Below, one piece after another: positions 45,041-54,100 of a stretch of DNA of 64,000 bases (within the stretch, counting starts at the first letter, position 1; the number at the start of each line of letters is the position of its first letter). The notes under the pieces were generated by a model. That model ran no database searches and was not told the DNA's origin. It worked only from the letters and a program-made list of their open reading frames with translations. The stretch spans positions 1 to 64,000 of the forward strand of contig JAKRSD010000020.1 of assembly GCA_022402535.1 (NCBI GenBank), written 5' to 3'. This stretch comes from Flavobacteriales bacterium (GTDB lineage Bacteria > Bacteroidota > Bacteroidia > CAIKAF01). The translations under genes were made by a program, and so were the position numbers.

Positions 45041-46627
45041 TCATCGCGCCACCACCAAAATGGTTGTTTTTTGAAGCGGTCCGCTTTGCAGCCTTAAGTG
45101 ATAATTGCCTATCGGGTAGTTTTCGTTTTCAATCCATACTTTGTATGTACCGGCCTGCTGGTATTGGTTTACAAAAGTCTTCATTAACCGGCCCAGCGGA
45201 TCGTATAAATCTAGCCGAACGTGCCCGGCAGGCACTTCGTATTCTGCATAACAACTGGCCACCATCGGATTCGGATAGGCTTTGAGTATCAAGGCCTCCG
45301 AAAGGGTATTTACTTCCTGAATACTGGTTATACAAGCCGGATTGACGATGGGTAGATATTGGAAATTCTGGAGCATGATATTCTGTAACACATTTTCCGG
45401 TACGCAGAACCAATCTTTTAACACGGACGCATACACCGAACGGAAATCATACTGCATGGGCAGATTATCGTTGTCAGTGGCATTGGCAGGCAGGGTAGGA
45501 TTGGTACCTAAAACGCCGCCGTGAATTTTTTTTCCGAATACAAACATGGGCCCGGCAGCCCCGTGATCGGTTCCGGTGCTCGCATTGGATTTTACCCTTC
45601 TTCCGAATTCTGAAAAAGTCATGCCCAAAACCCGGTCTTCAATGCCCAAATACTGCAAATCATCCTGAAAGGCTTTCATTCCCTGCGATAACATTTGTAA
45701 CAGGTTGGCATGAACACCCGTGGTGGTTTGTCCACTGACCACCTGTGTGGCGTGAGTATCGAAACCATATAATCCGCAGAGGTAAATCCGGGATTGAAGT
45801 CCTCCTTTAATCAGGCGTGCAATGAGTTTGAGCACATCGGCCAGATAGTTGGTTCCCGCAGCCGGATAACCCGGAGATTGGGAAGAAACGTTTAAATAGG
45901 CTTGTATCAATCGCTGGGCATACTGCTGTGTTTGTGCACTGATGTTGCGTATATAGGTAAGCTCGTCGCCGGCGGGGGTATTGGGTGCAGGGTCAGGAGT
46001 TCCGGTTACCCATTGGTCAAAAATGGCAGGGCTGCTTACGGTCATAGACATCTGTGCGGCAGGTCCCTGAAACAACAGCGGCAGGTTTGCACCTAATTGC
46101 ACGGCTAACGGATCCGGATTATTTGCGTTGGGATAACCGGTGGGAAAACCCGGATATTCGGTTTCAAGGTAGCGCCCTACCCATCCCGAACTCAGTACCT
46201 GATCGGAGTCGGAAGCGGAAGTATAAATATCCGTGGAGCGGAAATGCGAAAAATTAGGCTGCGGATAACCTACAGACTGTATCACCTGCAATTTCCCCTG
46301 ATTAAACAGATCGCGCATTCCGGTCATGGAAGGGTGGAATCCGGTATTGGGATATCCGTTCAATGCCAACACCTGATTTTCAGGAATCAATACATTGGAA
46401 CGGGCTGCTGCAAGCTGGCTGTATTGGTCTTTCGGAATTACGGTATTCAACCCGTCATTTCCACCGCTCAGGAAAATCAATACCAACACACGATCGGTAT
46501 CCTGGGCCGATTGCGCCAGGGCTTCGAGCCAGGGATTGGTTCCCGCGGCAAATGAAATACCGTTTACCAATGAAGGCACCATAACGGCTGCCGGGGCTGT
46601 GGTTTTTATAAAATCACGACGTTTCAT
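45041..46627 (-). CDS. DUF1501-domain protein with type IX sorting domain
   Basis: The 528-residue product begins with a twin-arginine-like signal (MKRRDFIKTTAPAAVMVPSL). The DUF1501 domain follows (LVLIFLSGGNDGLNTVIP, FRSTDIYTSASDSDQVLSSGWVGRYLE, FSEFGRRVKSNASTGTDHGAAGPMFVFG). DUF1501 is distantly related to sulfatase/phosphatase-type alpha/beta folds. The last about 85 residues are a sorting domain (LILKAYPNPMVASCYAEYEV ... LYDPLGRLMKTF ... YPIGNYHLRL). It is the second gene of a pair with a DUF1800 gene, separated by 15 bases. Its substrate is unknown. Confidence 0.92.
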   Translation of the reverse strand: MKRRDFIKTTAPAAVMVPSLVNGISFAAGTNPWLEALAQSAQDTDRVLVLIFLSGGNDGLNTVIPKDQYSQLAAARSNVLIPENQVLALNGYPNTGFHPSMTGMRDLFNQGKLQVIQSVGYPQPNFSHFRSTDIYTSASDSDQVLSSGWVGRYLETEYPGFPTGYPNANNPDPLAVQLGANLPLLFQGPAAQMSMTVSSPAIFDQWVTGTPDPAPNTPAGDELTYIRNISAQTQQYAQRLIQAYLNVSSQSPGYPAAGTNYLADVLKLIARLIKGGLQSRIYLCGLYGFDTHATQVVSGQTTTGVHANLLQMLSQGMKAFQDDLQYLGIEDRVLGMTFSEFGRRVKSNASTGTDHGAAGPMFVFGKKIHGGVLGTNPTLPANATDNDNLPMQYDFRSVYASVLKDWFCVPENVLQNIMLQNFQYLPIVNPACITSIQEVNTLSEALILKAYPNPMVASCYAEYEVPAGHVRLDLYDPLGRLMKTFVNQYQQAGTYKVWIENENYPIGNYHLRLQSGPLQKTTILVVAR

Positions 46628-46642
46628 GTTTTTCCTTCTCGA

Positions 46643-48289
46643 TTAAGATAAATGGTATTCGGGTTGTTGCATCAATGCTTTAAACATGGCTTTCAGGCGG
46701 GTTTGAACAATGTTCAACGTGGTTTGATTAGGATTCTGTACATAGTCAATCCAAGCATCCGTCCAATAAATATCATCGGTTTGTCCGCTGAGCAGATAAC
46801 TTTTTAGAAAAGCCCGAGTATTAGGTCCGGCATCAATTCCATACATATATTCAATGGCATGGCTAACCAATGCATTGGGATCTGCCGCATCCTGGAAAGA
46901 ACTTACAAAGGGAAGAGGATCGGCAAGAATGGTGGCTCCGCCTCCCGTGAGTCCATTGCTGAGTATGGCATCGGCCATGCCCACCCGTTTGGAAATGGTA
47001 TCCGAATCAATCCAGATTTCATGATACATGGGTTGCTGATAATAGGCCGGCCAACCTGATACCACGGGCGGATCGCCAATGTTCATATTCATAAATGATG
47101 CCTGCGAATACAACAGATTCCAATGGCTGTATTGCGAAGCCAGAGGCGCCGAAGGGATGCTTACATCAAATTCACGGCAGGCACCGATTACATAATCCAG
47201 CGGATTTTTAATCACACAGCCCAATTGAAGCGTATCATAAAAATGTTGGCTTTTGAATAACTTATCCAGAACGGGAAGAATATCATAATTAGCCTGACGG
47301 AATACATCGGCCAGCGGTGTGATTACGTTGGCTTCTACCGTGGCATCAATTTTATAATACACAAAGAAACGGTAAAGTTGACGGCAGAGGTGCTTGGCCA
47401 CTTCATCGGTGTCAAAAATCATATTGAGCAGGGCGTCCAATTCCAATTGCCCGTTTTGTCCCGTCTGACCGGGAATTACGGTATTGTTATAAAATGCACT
47501 GAAGGTTTTGGTACCCGTATGGTGTTGTGCGGCGTCGAAATAATAGTTGAGCGTGAGCAGGTTAATGCGGTAACCGGTAAGAACTTTTGCAGCTTCTTTC
47601 ACGTCATTTTCTGTCCACAGGGCATCAGGACCTTTACCTACGGTGAAAAGTTCCTGCAGTTCGCGGGAGTAGTTTTCATCCGGAGCCAGGGCCGAGTTAA
47701 GTTCCCCGTTCAGATAACGAAGCATGGCGGCGTCCACAGTAACCAGTTTGGTCAGATTTTTAAAGTTACCCATACTGTTGGCACGCAGCATGGCATGATG
47801 TTTATAAATTCCCTGCGCCAGTCCGACTACGTTGGCTTCTGTGGCAAAGTGATTATGCCAGAAAAGGGTGAGTTTTTCGCGGATATTAATGCCTGAATTC
47901 AACATCAGCCCAACCCACCAGGAACGGAATGAATCTACCCGCAGATTGTTGATCAACGGATTGAAATTGGTAACGGAATCATTTACCCAGGTTTGTCCTG
48001 CCGGCACGTTAGGGTCGTTTAGTGTGGCATTGTAGTTATTCACCGGGGGCGAAGGTTGGCTTCCCGGAACGGTCAAAATCAGGTTCACGGCCTGGGCGGG
48101 GGTAAGACTGCGAAGCTGTTCAATATCTGCTTTTTTGGCTCCAAATCCGGTGCGGCGGAGCAGGTGGGCAATCTGTGGTGTATCCCAGGTTCCGGTGTAA
48201 GGGTCGAGTCCGGATAGGAGTTTGACGGAACCCTCTTCCCTGCGGATTCCTTTATGTGCCAGTACGGCAAAAAAATCTTTTCGGTTCAT
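46643..48289 (-). CDS. DUF1800-domain protein
   Basis: The 548-residue protein is DUF1800 throughout. Diagnostic segments are the N-terminal HLLRRTGFGAKKADIEQLRSLTPAQAVN, then FWHNHFATE and YSRELQELFTVGKG, with WYAYYQQ-like regions further on. The N-terminus (MNRKDFFAVLAHKGI) is not hydrophobic, so its export route is unclear; a partner-dependent route with the DUF1501 protein is possible. DUF1800 and DUF1501 genes are often neighbours in bacteria. No activity is established to my knowledge. It lies first in the leftward pair. Confidence 0.92.
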   Translation of the reverse strand: MNRKDFFAVLAHKGIRREEGSVKLLSGLDPYTGTWDTPQIAHLLRRTGFGAKKADIEQLRSLTPAQAVNLILTVPGSQPSPPVNNYNATLNDPNVPAGQTWVNDSVTNFNPLINNLRVDSFRSWWVGLMLNSGINIREKLTLFWHNHFATEANVVGLAQGIYKHHAMLRANSMGNFKNLTKLVTVDAAMLRYLNGELNSALAPDENYSRELQELFTVGKGPDALWTENDVKEAAKVLTGYRINLLTLNYYFDAAQHHTGTKTFSAFYNNTVIPGQTGQNGQLELDALLNMIFDTDEVAKHLCRQLYRFFVYYKIDATVEANVITPLADVFRQANYDILPVLDKLFKSQHFYDTLQLGCVIKNPLDYVIGACREFDVSIPSAPLASQYSHWNLLYSQASFMNMNIGDPPVVSGWPAYYQQPMYHEIWIDSDTISKRVGMADAILSNGLTGGGATILADPLPFVSSFQDAADPNALVSHAIEYMYGIDAGPNTRAFLKSYLLSGQTDDIYWTDAWIDYVQNPNQTTLNIVQTRLKAMFKALMQQPEYHLS

Positions 48290-48388
48290 AACCTAAAATT
48301 CAGGCAATTAATGATTACGAATGTAATGAAAGGTTTTTTGCAATACAAAGCTTAAATGGTTTCATGCCAAAAATTTAACAACTGAGAC

Positions 48389-48420
48389 TTCAGGGAAACC
48401 GGCCCCGTGGACCGGTTTTG
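48389..48420. terminator. Hairpin between tRNA-Ser and the DUF1800 gene
   Basis: AAACCGG and CCGGTTT flank a short CCCCGTGGA loop within about 48398-48420, followed by TTGAAG on the plus strand. It may be a weak terminator or a remnant. Its role is unsure. Confidence 0.4.
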
Positions 48421-48425
48421 AAGTT

Positions 48426-48444
48426 TGGCGGAGAGGGCGGGATT
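48426..48444 (-). repeat. Duplicated tRNA-Ser 3' end fragment
   Basis: TGGCGGAGAGGGCGGGATT, identical to the 3' end (including CCA) of the tRNA-Ser at 48508-48526, 82 bases away in the same orientation. The bases after it no longer resemble a tRNA. It may be a decayed second tRNA copy or an attachment-site remnant. Confidence 0.7.
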
Positions 48445-48476
48445 ACTCTGTGATCTCGTTAGTGGGGGGCTTAATC

Positions 48477-48507
48477 AGAAAATGCCCGCACTGCGGGCAT
48501 TTTCTGA
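48477..48507 (-). terminator. Terminator after tRNA-Ser
   Basis: CAGAAAATGCCCGCA and its exact reverse complement lie side by side with one base between, a 15-bp perfect stem just past the tRNA 3' end. On the minus strand it should act as tRNA terminator or processing hairpin. Confidence 0.75.
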
Positions 48508-48598
48508 TGGCGGAGAGGGCGGGATTCGAACCCGCGATACCCTTTTGAGGTATACACACTTTCCAGGCGTGCTCCTTCAACCACTCGGACACCTCTCC
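48508..48598 (-). tRNA. tRNA-Ser (anticodon GGA)
   Basis: Read on the minus strand it starts GGAGAGGTGTCCGAGTGG. The anticodon loop is CTGGAAA with anticodon GGA, and a long class II variable arm follows (GTATACCTCAAAAGGGTAT). The T loop is GGTTCGAATCC and the gene ends CCTCTCCG with an encoded CCA. The 7-bp acceptor stem pairs fully. Confidence 0.95.
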
Positions 48599-48644
48599 AG
48601 GTTTGGTTGAATTTTAAAAGGAGCGCGAAAATACAAAAATTCGG

Positions 48645-49670
48645 TTATAGGCTCAGTTCTCCCCTTAAATTTTGAGAAAAGAGTTCTTTCACTTTGCTTA
48701 TATCGGGGTAGTTGCCAAGTAAATACATAAGTTTGGTGATAACCGCTTCCGTGGTCATGTCGCCGGCACCCAATACGCCTGCATGTTCAAGTCCTCTGCC
48801 CGTAGCATACAAAGTTTGCTCTACACTCCCCGATAAACATTGCGATACATTTACCACGACAATTCCGCTTTCCACGGCATTTTGAATTAAATCCAAAAAG
48901 GGTTTGTCTGTCGGGGCGTTTCCGCTTCCAAATGTTTCAATGATAAGTGCTTTTAATCCCTCTGTTTTTAAAATGGACGAAAGAATATTCGTATTCATTC
49001 CGGGGAAAATTTTCAAAACAGCGATTTCGCGGCATAGTTGTTTGGTCACTTCCGGTTTTTTACTGTTGGTTTTCCGAAGAAATTTCCGGTTCAGTTCTAT
49101 ATGAACACCGGCTTCTCCAAGCGGCGGAAAGTTTGGAGAATCAAAAGCATTAAAATGTTCGGCGCTGACCTTTACGGCGCGGTTGCCCCGGTATAATTTA
49201 TATTCAAAATAAATGCAGACTTCCTGCACGGAGGGTATGCCCTCTTCCTGCAAGGAAGCGATTTCCAATGCCGTAACCAGATTTTCCCGTCCGTCAGTGC
49301 GTACGATATTCACAGGAAGCTGGGAACCGGTAAATATAATAGGCTTCTTAAGTCCACGAAACATAAAACTTAAGGCAGATGCCGTGTAGGCCATAGTGTC
49401 GGTGCCGTGCAGCACCACAAAACCATCGTATTTTTCGTAAGCCTGTTCGATGATTTCGGCCAGTTTTACCCATAAATCCGGATTCATATCAGAAGAATCT
49501 ACGGGAGTCGGCAATGAAATATGTTCTAAATCAAGGGTCAGGTGTTCAATTTCAGGAATGAATTGTCTGATATCGGAAAAGGGTAAAGGTTTCAGTGCGC
49601 CGCTTTCCGGATCGCGAAAACTACCGATAGTTCCACCGGTATATATTAAAAGGATGTGTGGTTTTGTCAT
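48645..49670 (-). CDS. ansA: Type I asparaginase
   Basis: The enzyme hydrolyses asparagine to aspartate and ammonia. The 341-residue product has the first catalytic Thr in ILLIYTGGTIGS near residue 12. The second active-site motif is YDGFVVLHGTDTMAYTASALSFM near 85-105, and a C-terminal TTEAVITKLMYLLG follows. It has no signal peptide, so it is the cytoplasmic type. Its ATG overlaps the tatD stop codon by four bases (ATGA), suggesting coupled translation. Confidence 0.93.
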   Translation of the reverse strand: MTKPHILLIYTGGTIGSFRDPESGALKPLPFSDIRQFIPEIEHLTLDLEHISLPTPVDSSDMNPDLWVKLAEIIEQAYEKYDGFVVLHGTDTMAYTASALSFMFRGLKKPIIFTGSQLPVNIVRTDGRENLVTALEIASLQEEGIPSVQEVCIYFEYKLYRGNRAVKVSAEHFNAFDSPNFPPLGEAGVHIELNRKFLRKTNSKKPEVTKQLCREIAVLKIFPGMNTNILSSILKTEGLKALIIETFGSGNAPTDKPFLDLIQNAVESGIVVVNVSQCLSGSVEQTLYATGRGLEHAGVLGAGDMTTEAVITKLMYLLGNYPDISKVKELFSQNLRGELSL

Positions 49671-50434
49671 GATATTCCGAATAAAGTTAAGGCATTTTGT
49701 GTGGTAGTCCGCACCACATTGTCAAGGGTGGTTTCTTTGATATCGGCCAGGCGTTGCGAAATTTCGTGAAGGTAAGAGGGCTCATTTCTTTTGCCGCGAT
49801 AGGGAACGGGAGCCAGATAGGGCGAATCCGTTTCCAAAACCAATTTTTCCAGCGGGATATCTTTTAAGGATACATCCAGTCCTCCGTTTTTGAAGGTACA
49901 TACGCCGCCTATACCCAAATGATAACCCAGATCAATCAGTTTTTTAGCCTGCTCGGCATTGCCCGTAAAACAGTGGAATATTCCTCTTACTCCTTGAAAC
50001 ACCGGTTTTTCTATGATCTCAAAAATTTCATCAAACGCATCGCGGCAGTGAATGGCCACAGGCAGATCCAGTTCCAGACTTTTATGCAGTTGATATTCAA
50101 ATGCCGCCTTCTGCATGGGCAGCGTGGTTTTATCCCAATACAAATCCAACCCGATTTCGCCAACGGCATAAAATGTTTCCGTCTCAAACAAGGCAAAAAG
50201 AGTGTCCAGTTCCTGTCGGTAATTTTCGTTAACGGAACAGGGATGAAGCCCCATCATGCCATAAAATAAACCCGGATACGATTTGCAGAGGTGAACCAGT
50301 GCGGCCGATGTGGAGCAATCTACATTGGGGAGAAATATCTTTTTTACCCGCTTCTCGGCAGCCCGTTGCAGCATTTTTTCAAAGTCTTCCGAAAAGCTCG
50401 AATCGTAGAGGTGGGCATGTGTATCAATGATCAT
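49667..50434 (-). CDS. TatD-family metal-dependent DNase
   Basis: TatD-type enzymes are cytoplasmic deoxyribonucleases, some with D-aminoacyl-tRNA or repair roles. The 255-residue TIM-barrel protein has metal ligands in IDTHAHLYD, GEIGLDLYW (Glu), PVAIHCRDAFDE, GIFHCFTGNAEQ and LVLETDSPYLAP. The length is typical. It is the first gene of a two-gene operon with asparaginase. Confidence 0.94.
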   Translation of the reverse strand: MIIDTHAHLYDSSFSEDFEKMLQRAAEKRVKKIFLPNVDCSTSAALVHLCKSYPGLFYGMMGLHPCSVNENYRQELDTLFALFETETFYAVGEIGLDLYWDKTTLPMQKAAFEYQLHKSLELDLPVAIHCRDAFDEIFEIIEKPVFQGVRGIFHCFTGNAEQAKKLIDLGYHLGIGGVCTFKNGGLDVSLKDIPLEKLVLETDSPYLAPVPYRGKRNEPSYLHEISQRLADIKETTLDNVVRTTTQNALTLFGIS

Positions 50435-50602
50435 CAGAAAAATTTATCGGGCTCAAAAATACGATACAATATAAGTCTGAAAGTTTCGTTAAAGTTCCGT
50501 TTCTTCATTTTATGCAAAAGAATGTTAAAATGCCCGAAATGACAGAGAATTAGGAATGTTTCATTTTTTTAAGAAATTTGCGCTTTTGTTTTTTAGCAGC
50601 CT

Positions 50603-51184
50603 ATGATTACGCACCTTGACGGAAAAATTACCGAACTCACTCCGGCCCACGTGGTAGTGGACTGCGGGGGTGTGGGTTATTGGGTAAATATTTCGTTAAA
50701 TACATACTCCAAAATCAAAGATGCATCGAGAATGCATATTTATACGCACGCTATCGTGCGGGAGGATGCGCATTTATTGTATGGTTTTGCCGACAGAGAA
50801 GAACGCGAAATTTTTGTATTGCTCTTGTCCGTTTCGGGAGTTGGAGCCGCCACCGCCCGTATGATTTTATCTTCTATGACTCCCGACGAAATTCGCTCTG
50901 CCATTGCATCCGGAGATTTTCGCCCGTTTAAAGCCGTTAAAGGTGTGGGCGAAAAATCGGCACAGCGGATTCTGGTAGATCTTAAAGATAAAGTCGGTTC
51001 GGTGAACGGAGCCGTGTTTGCATCGGGTGCTTCGATTTCCGTGCAGGCCGAAGCGGCTGCCGCATTAGCCGCATTGGGTTTCTCTAAAGCCCAGGCCGAT
51101 AAAGCATTAGCAACAGCGCTGAAAGATTCGGGCGCAGCAGAATCGGTTGAAAAACTCATCAAATTATCCCTAAAATATTTATAA
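50603..51184 (+). CDS. ruvA: Holliday junction branch migration protein RuvA
   Basis: RuvA binds four-way junctions and loads the RuvB motor. The 193-residue product has the OB-fold domain (MITHLDGKITELTPAHVVVDCGGVGYWV). Two helix-hairpin-helix motifs follow (LLSVSGVGAATARMIL and FKAVKGVGEKSAQRILVDLKDK), then domain III after an Ala-rich linker (AALAALGFSKAQADKALATAL). It lies just before sprA, as in other Bacteroidota. Confidence 0.97.
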   Translation: MITHLDGKITELTPAHVVVDCGGVGYWVNISLNTYSKIKDASRMHIYTHAIVREDAHLLYGFADREEREIFVLLLSVSGVGAATARMILSSMTPDEIRSAIASGDFRPFKAVKGVGEKSAQRILVDLKDKVGSVNGAVFASGASISVQAEAAAALAALGFSKAQADKALATALKDSGAAESVEKLIKLSLKYL

Positions 51185-51190
51185 GTTCCC

Positions 51191-54100
51191 GTGGTTTTTA
51201 AGACGCTCAGACATACATTTTTATTTGTTTCCGTTTTTTTACTTTTTGCAGGAAGAGCGAATTCCCAGAACGACACGTTAGCCTGGCCTTTGAATCCGGA
51301 TAATGCCGGTTCGGGAGGCGTATACATGGATCCGCCTGATTCCTACACCGAAACGGTAGAATATAATCCCGCCACTAATTCGTATGTCGTAATTTATAAA
51401 GTCGGAGAGCTGGAAATTGGCCGCGAAAACATGACTTTTGAAGAGTACACTGCGTACCGCGAAAGACAGGAACGGGAAGAATACTGGCGCAAAAAAGAAC
51501 AGGCCCGCATAAACGGAGAAGAATCCAACAGCCTGATTCCGGCACTGAACGTAGCCGGGGATGCATTCAAAGGAATTTTCGGAAGCAATAAAGTGGAAAT
51601 CCGTCCGCAGGGAACCGTGGAACTTATCATGGGCGGTATTTTCAATACCAATCTTAATCCATCTATTCCCATACAGCAAAGACGGACAGGAAACTTCGAT
51701 TTTAAACAGAACATTCAGCTGAATGTGGTGGGAAAAATCGGAGACAAAATCAATATCAACACCAATATCAATACCCAGGAAATGTTCAACTTCAAAAACA
51801 GGTTGAACCTAAAATATGAAGGTCAGGAAAACGACATTCTGAAATTGATAGAACTGGGTAATGTGCAGATGACCCTTCCCGGGTCTCTGATTACGGGAAT
51901 GCAAAGTTTGTTCGGTGGAAAAATGCAGTTGCAGTTTGGCCGCCTGAAAGTAACCGGACTTTTCTCGCAGCAGCGCGGAACCCGCGAAGAAGTTAATGTT
52001 TCGGGAGGTTCACAAATTCAGAAGTTTGAAATTTCGGGTGCCGATTACGAAGCCAACAAACACTACTTTCTGGGTGAATATTTCAAACAGCAGTACGATA
52101 ACGCGCTTAAAAATCTTCCGCTCATCAACTCAAATGTGCGCATCACCCGTATTGAAGTTTGGGTAACTAATAAAGTGAATGCCGTACAAAATGTACGAAA
52201 CATTGTTGCGGTGCTTCCCGTGGGTGAAAACAACTGGCCCATCAACATGAATGGAGGCGCCACCTATCCCGGTAATGCCGCGCAGCCATATTATAATCCC
52301 GCCACCTGGACCCAAAATGACAGGACCAATGTGTCGAGCGCCAAATTTAAATCGTTGGAAAGCGGAACCGAAATTGAATACCTCAATAATGCTCGGTTAT
52401 TGAATCCGAATGAGTTTACGTATAACGATCTTTTGGGATATATCTCACTGAATCAACCGCTGAATAATGACGAGGTACTTGCCGTGGCCTACGAATACAC
52501 GGGGGCAGACGGAAATCTGTATCAGGTGGGTGAATTTTCTACTGACGTGCAGGCTCCCAATACCATCATGCTGAAACTATTGAAAAGTACGGCACTGGAT
52601 GTTAAAAAACCCAACTGGAACTGGATGATGAAAAACATCTATAACATCGGAGGGTTTGGAATCAGCCGCGAAAAGTTCACCATGAACATCCTTTATCGCG
52701 ACGTGGAAAAGGGTGTACTCATCAACTTCATTCCTGACCCATCGCTTCCCGCAGGTGTAAAAGAAACTCCATTGCTCAAAGTATTCAACCTGGATAGGTT
52801 GAACCCCAACAACGACCAACAGCCCGATGGATTTTTTGACTATATAGAAAATGTAACCATGCAGTCGCAAAGCGGGCGGATTATTTTCCCCGTGAGGGAA
52901 CCTTTGGGTAAATTTCTTCGGGATAAAATCGGGCCAGGGCCCAATGCAAATAAATATGCATTTGATTCTCTATACACCACCATTCAGCCTTTGGCAAAGC
53001 TGTACACTGAACGAAACCGTTTTTATTTGGGAGGAGAATATCAGTCTTCCGCCAGTTCCGAAATTCAGTTGAATGCACTCAATATTGAACCCGGTTCCGT
53101 TACCGTTACCGCCGGAGGGCAATTACTGACCGAAAACGTGGACTATACCGTAGATTACACGCTCGGAAGGGTGAAAATCATCAATACGGGACTGTTAACC
53201 TCAGGTACTGACATCAAGGTAAGTATGGAAACCAATCAGCTCTTCAACCAACAGACCAAACGGATGGCGGGCGGAAGATTGGATTATACCATCAACAAAA
53301 ACTTTGTGGTGGGTGCCACCGTCATGAACCTTAACGAAAGACCATTCACCCAGAAAGTAAATATCGGTGAAGAGCCCATTTCCAATACTATATGGGGTTT
53401 TGACTTAAGTTATAATAAAGAACTTCCCTGGCTTACCCGCCTGATTGACCGTATACCGGGTATAAGCACAAAAGCCCCTTCGCGCGTAAGTATTTTTGGT
53501 GAATTTGCCCACCTGATACCAGGCTATAATAAAGTAATCGGTAAACCCGGATTTTCGCAAATCGATGACTTTGAAGGCGCCGAGTCTGTGATTAATTATC
53601 AGATATTCAGCATGTGGAGACTGGGAACCGTACCGCACAAACAAACCGACCGATTCCCTTTTGCTGAAAAATTTAATGACCTTCGATCCGGATATGGCCG
53701 GGCACTGATGACCTGGTACAACTTAGATCCGATTTTCTTCCGTCAGAATGCGGGCGTTACACCGGCATCCATTTTTTCCGATAAAACCTCCCGTTCCAAT
53801 CATTATACCCGAGAGGTTCGTCAGGTGGAGTTATTCCCTAACTTACAGCTTCCTCCGGGTCAGCAGCCTAACCTCAATGTGTTTGATGTAGGGTTTTTCC
53901 CAAGAGTTCGCGGACCGTATAATTTTGATTTTAATTCATTAGACCAGGATGGGTTGATTGCCGATCCGCGTAAAAGTTTCGGAAGCATCATGCGCCGCAC
54001 CGAAACTACTGACTGGGACGGAGCCAATATAGATTATATCGAGTTTTGGTTGATGGACCCGTTTGACCCGGATTTGGATCAGTTAAAAGAATGGGAAACC

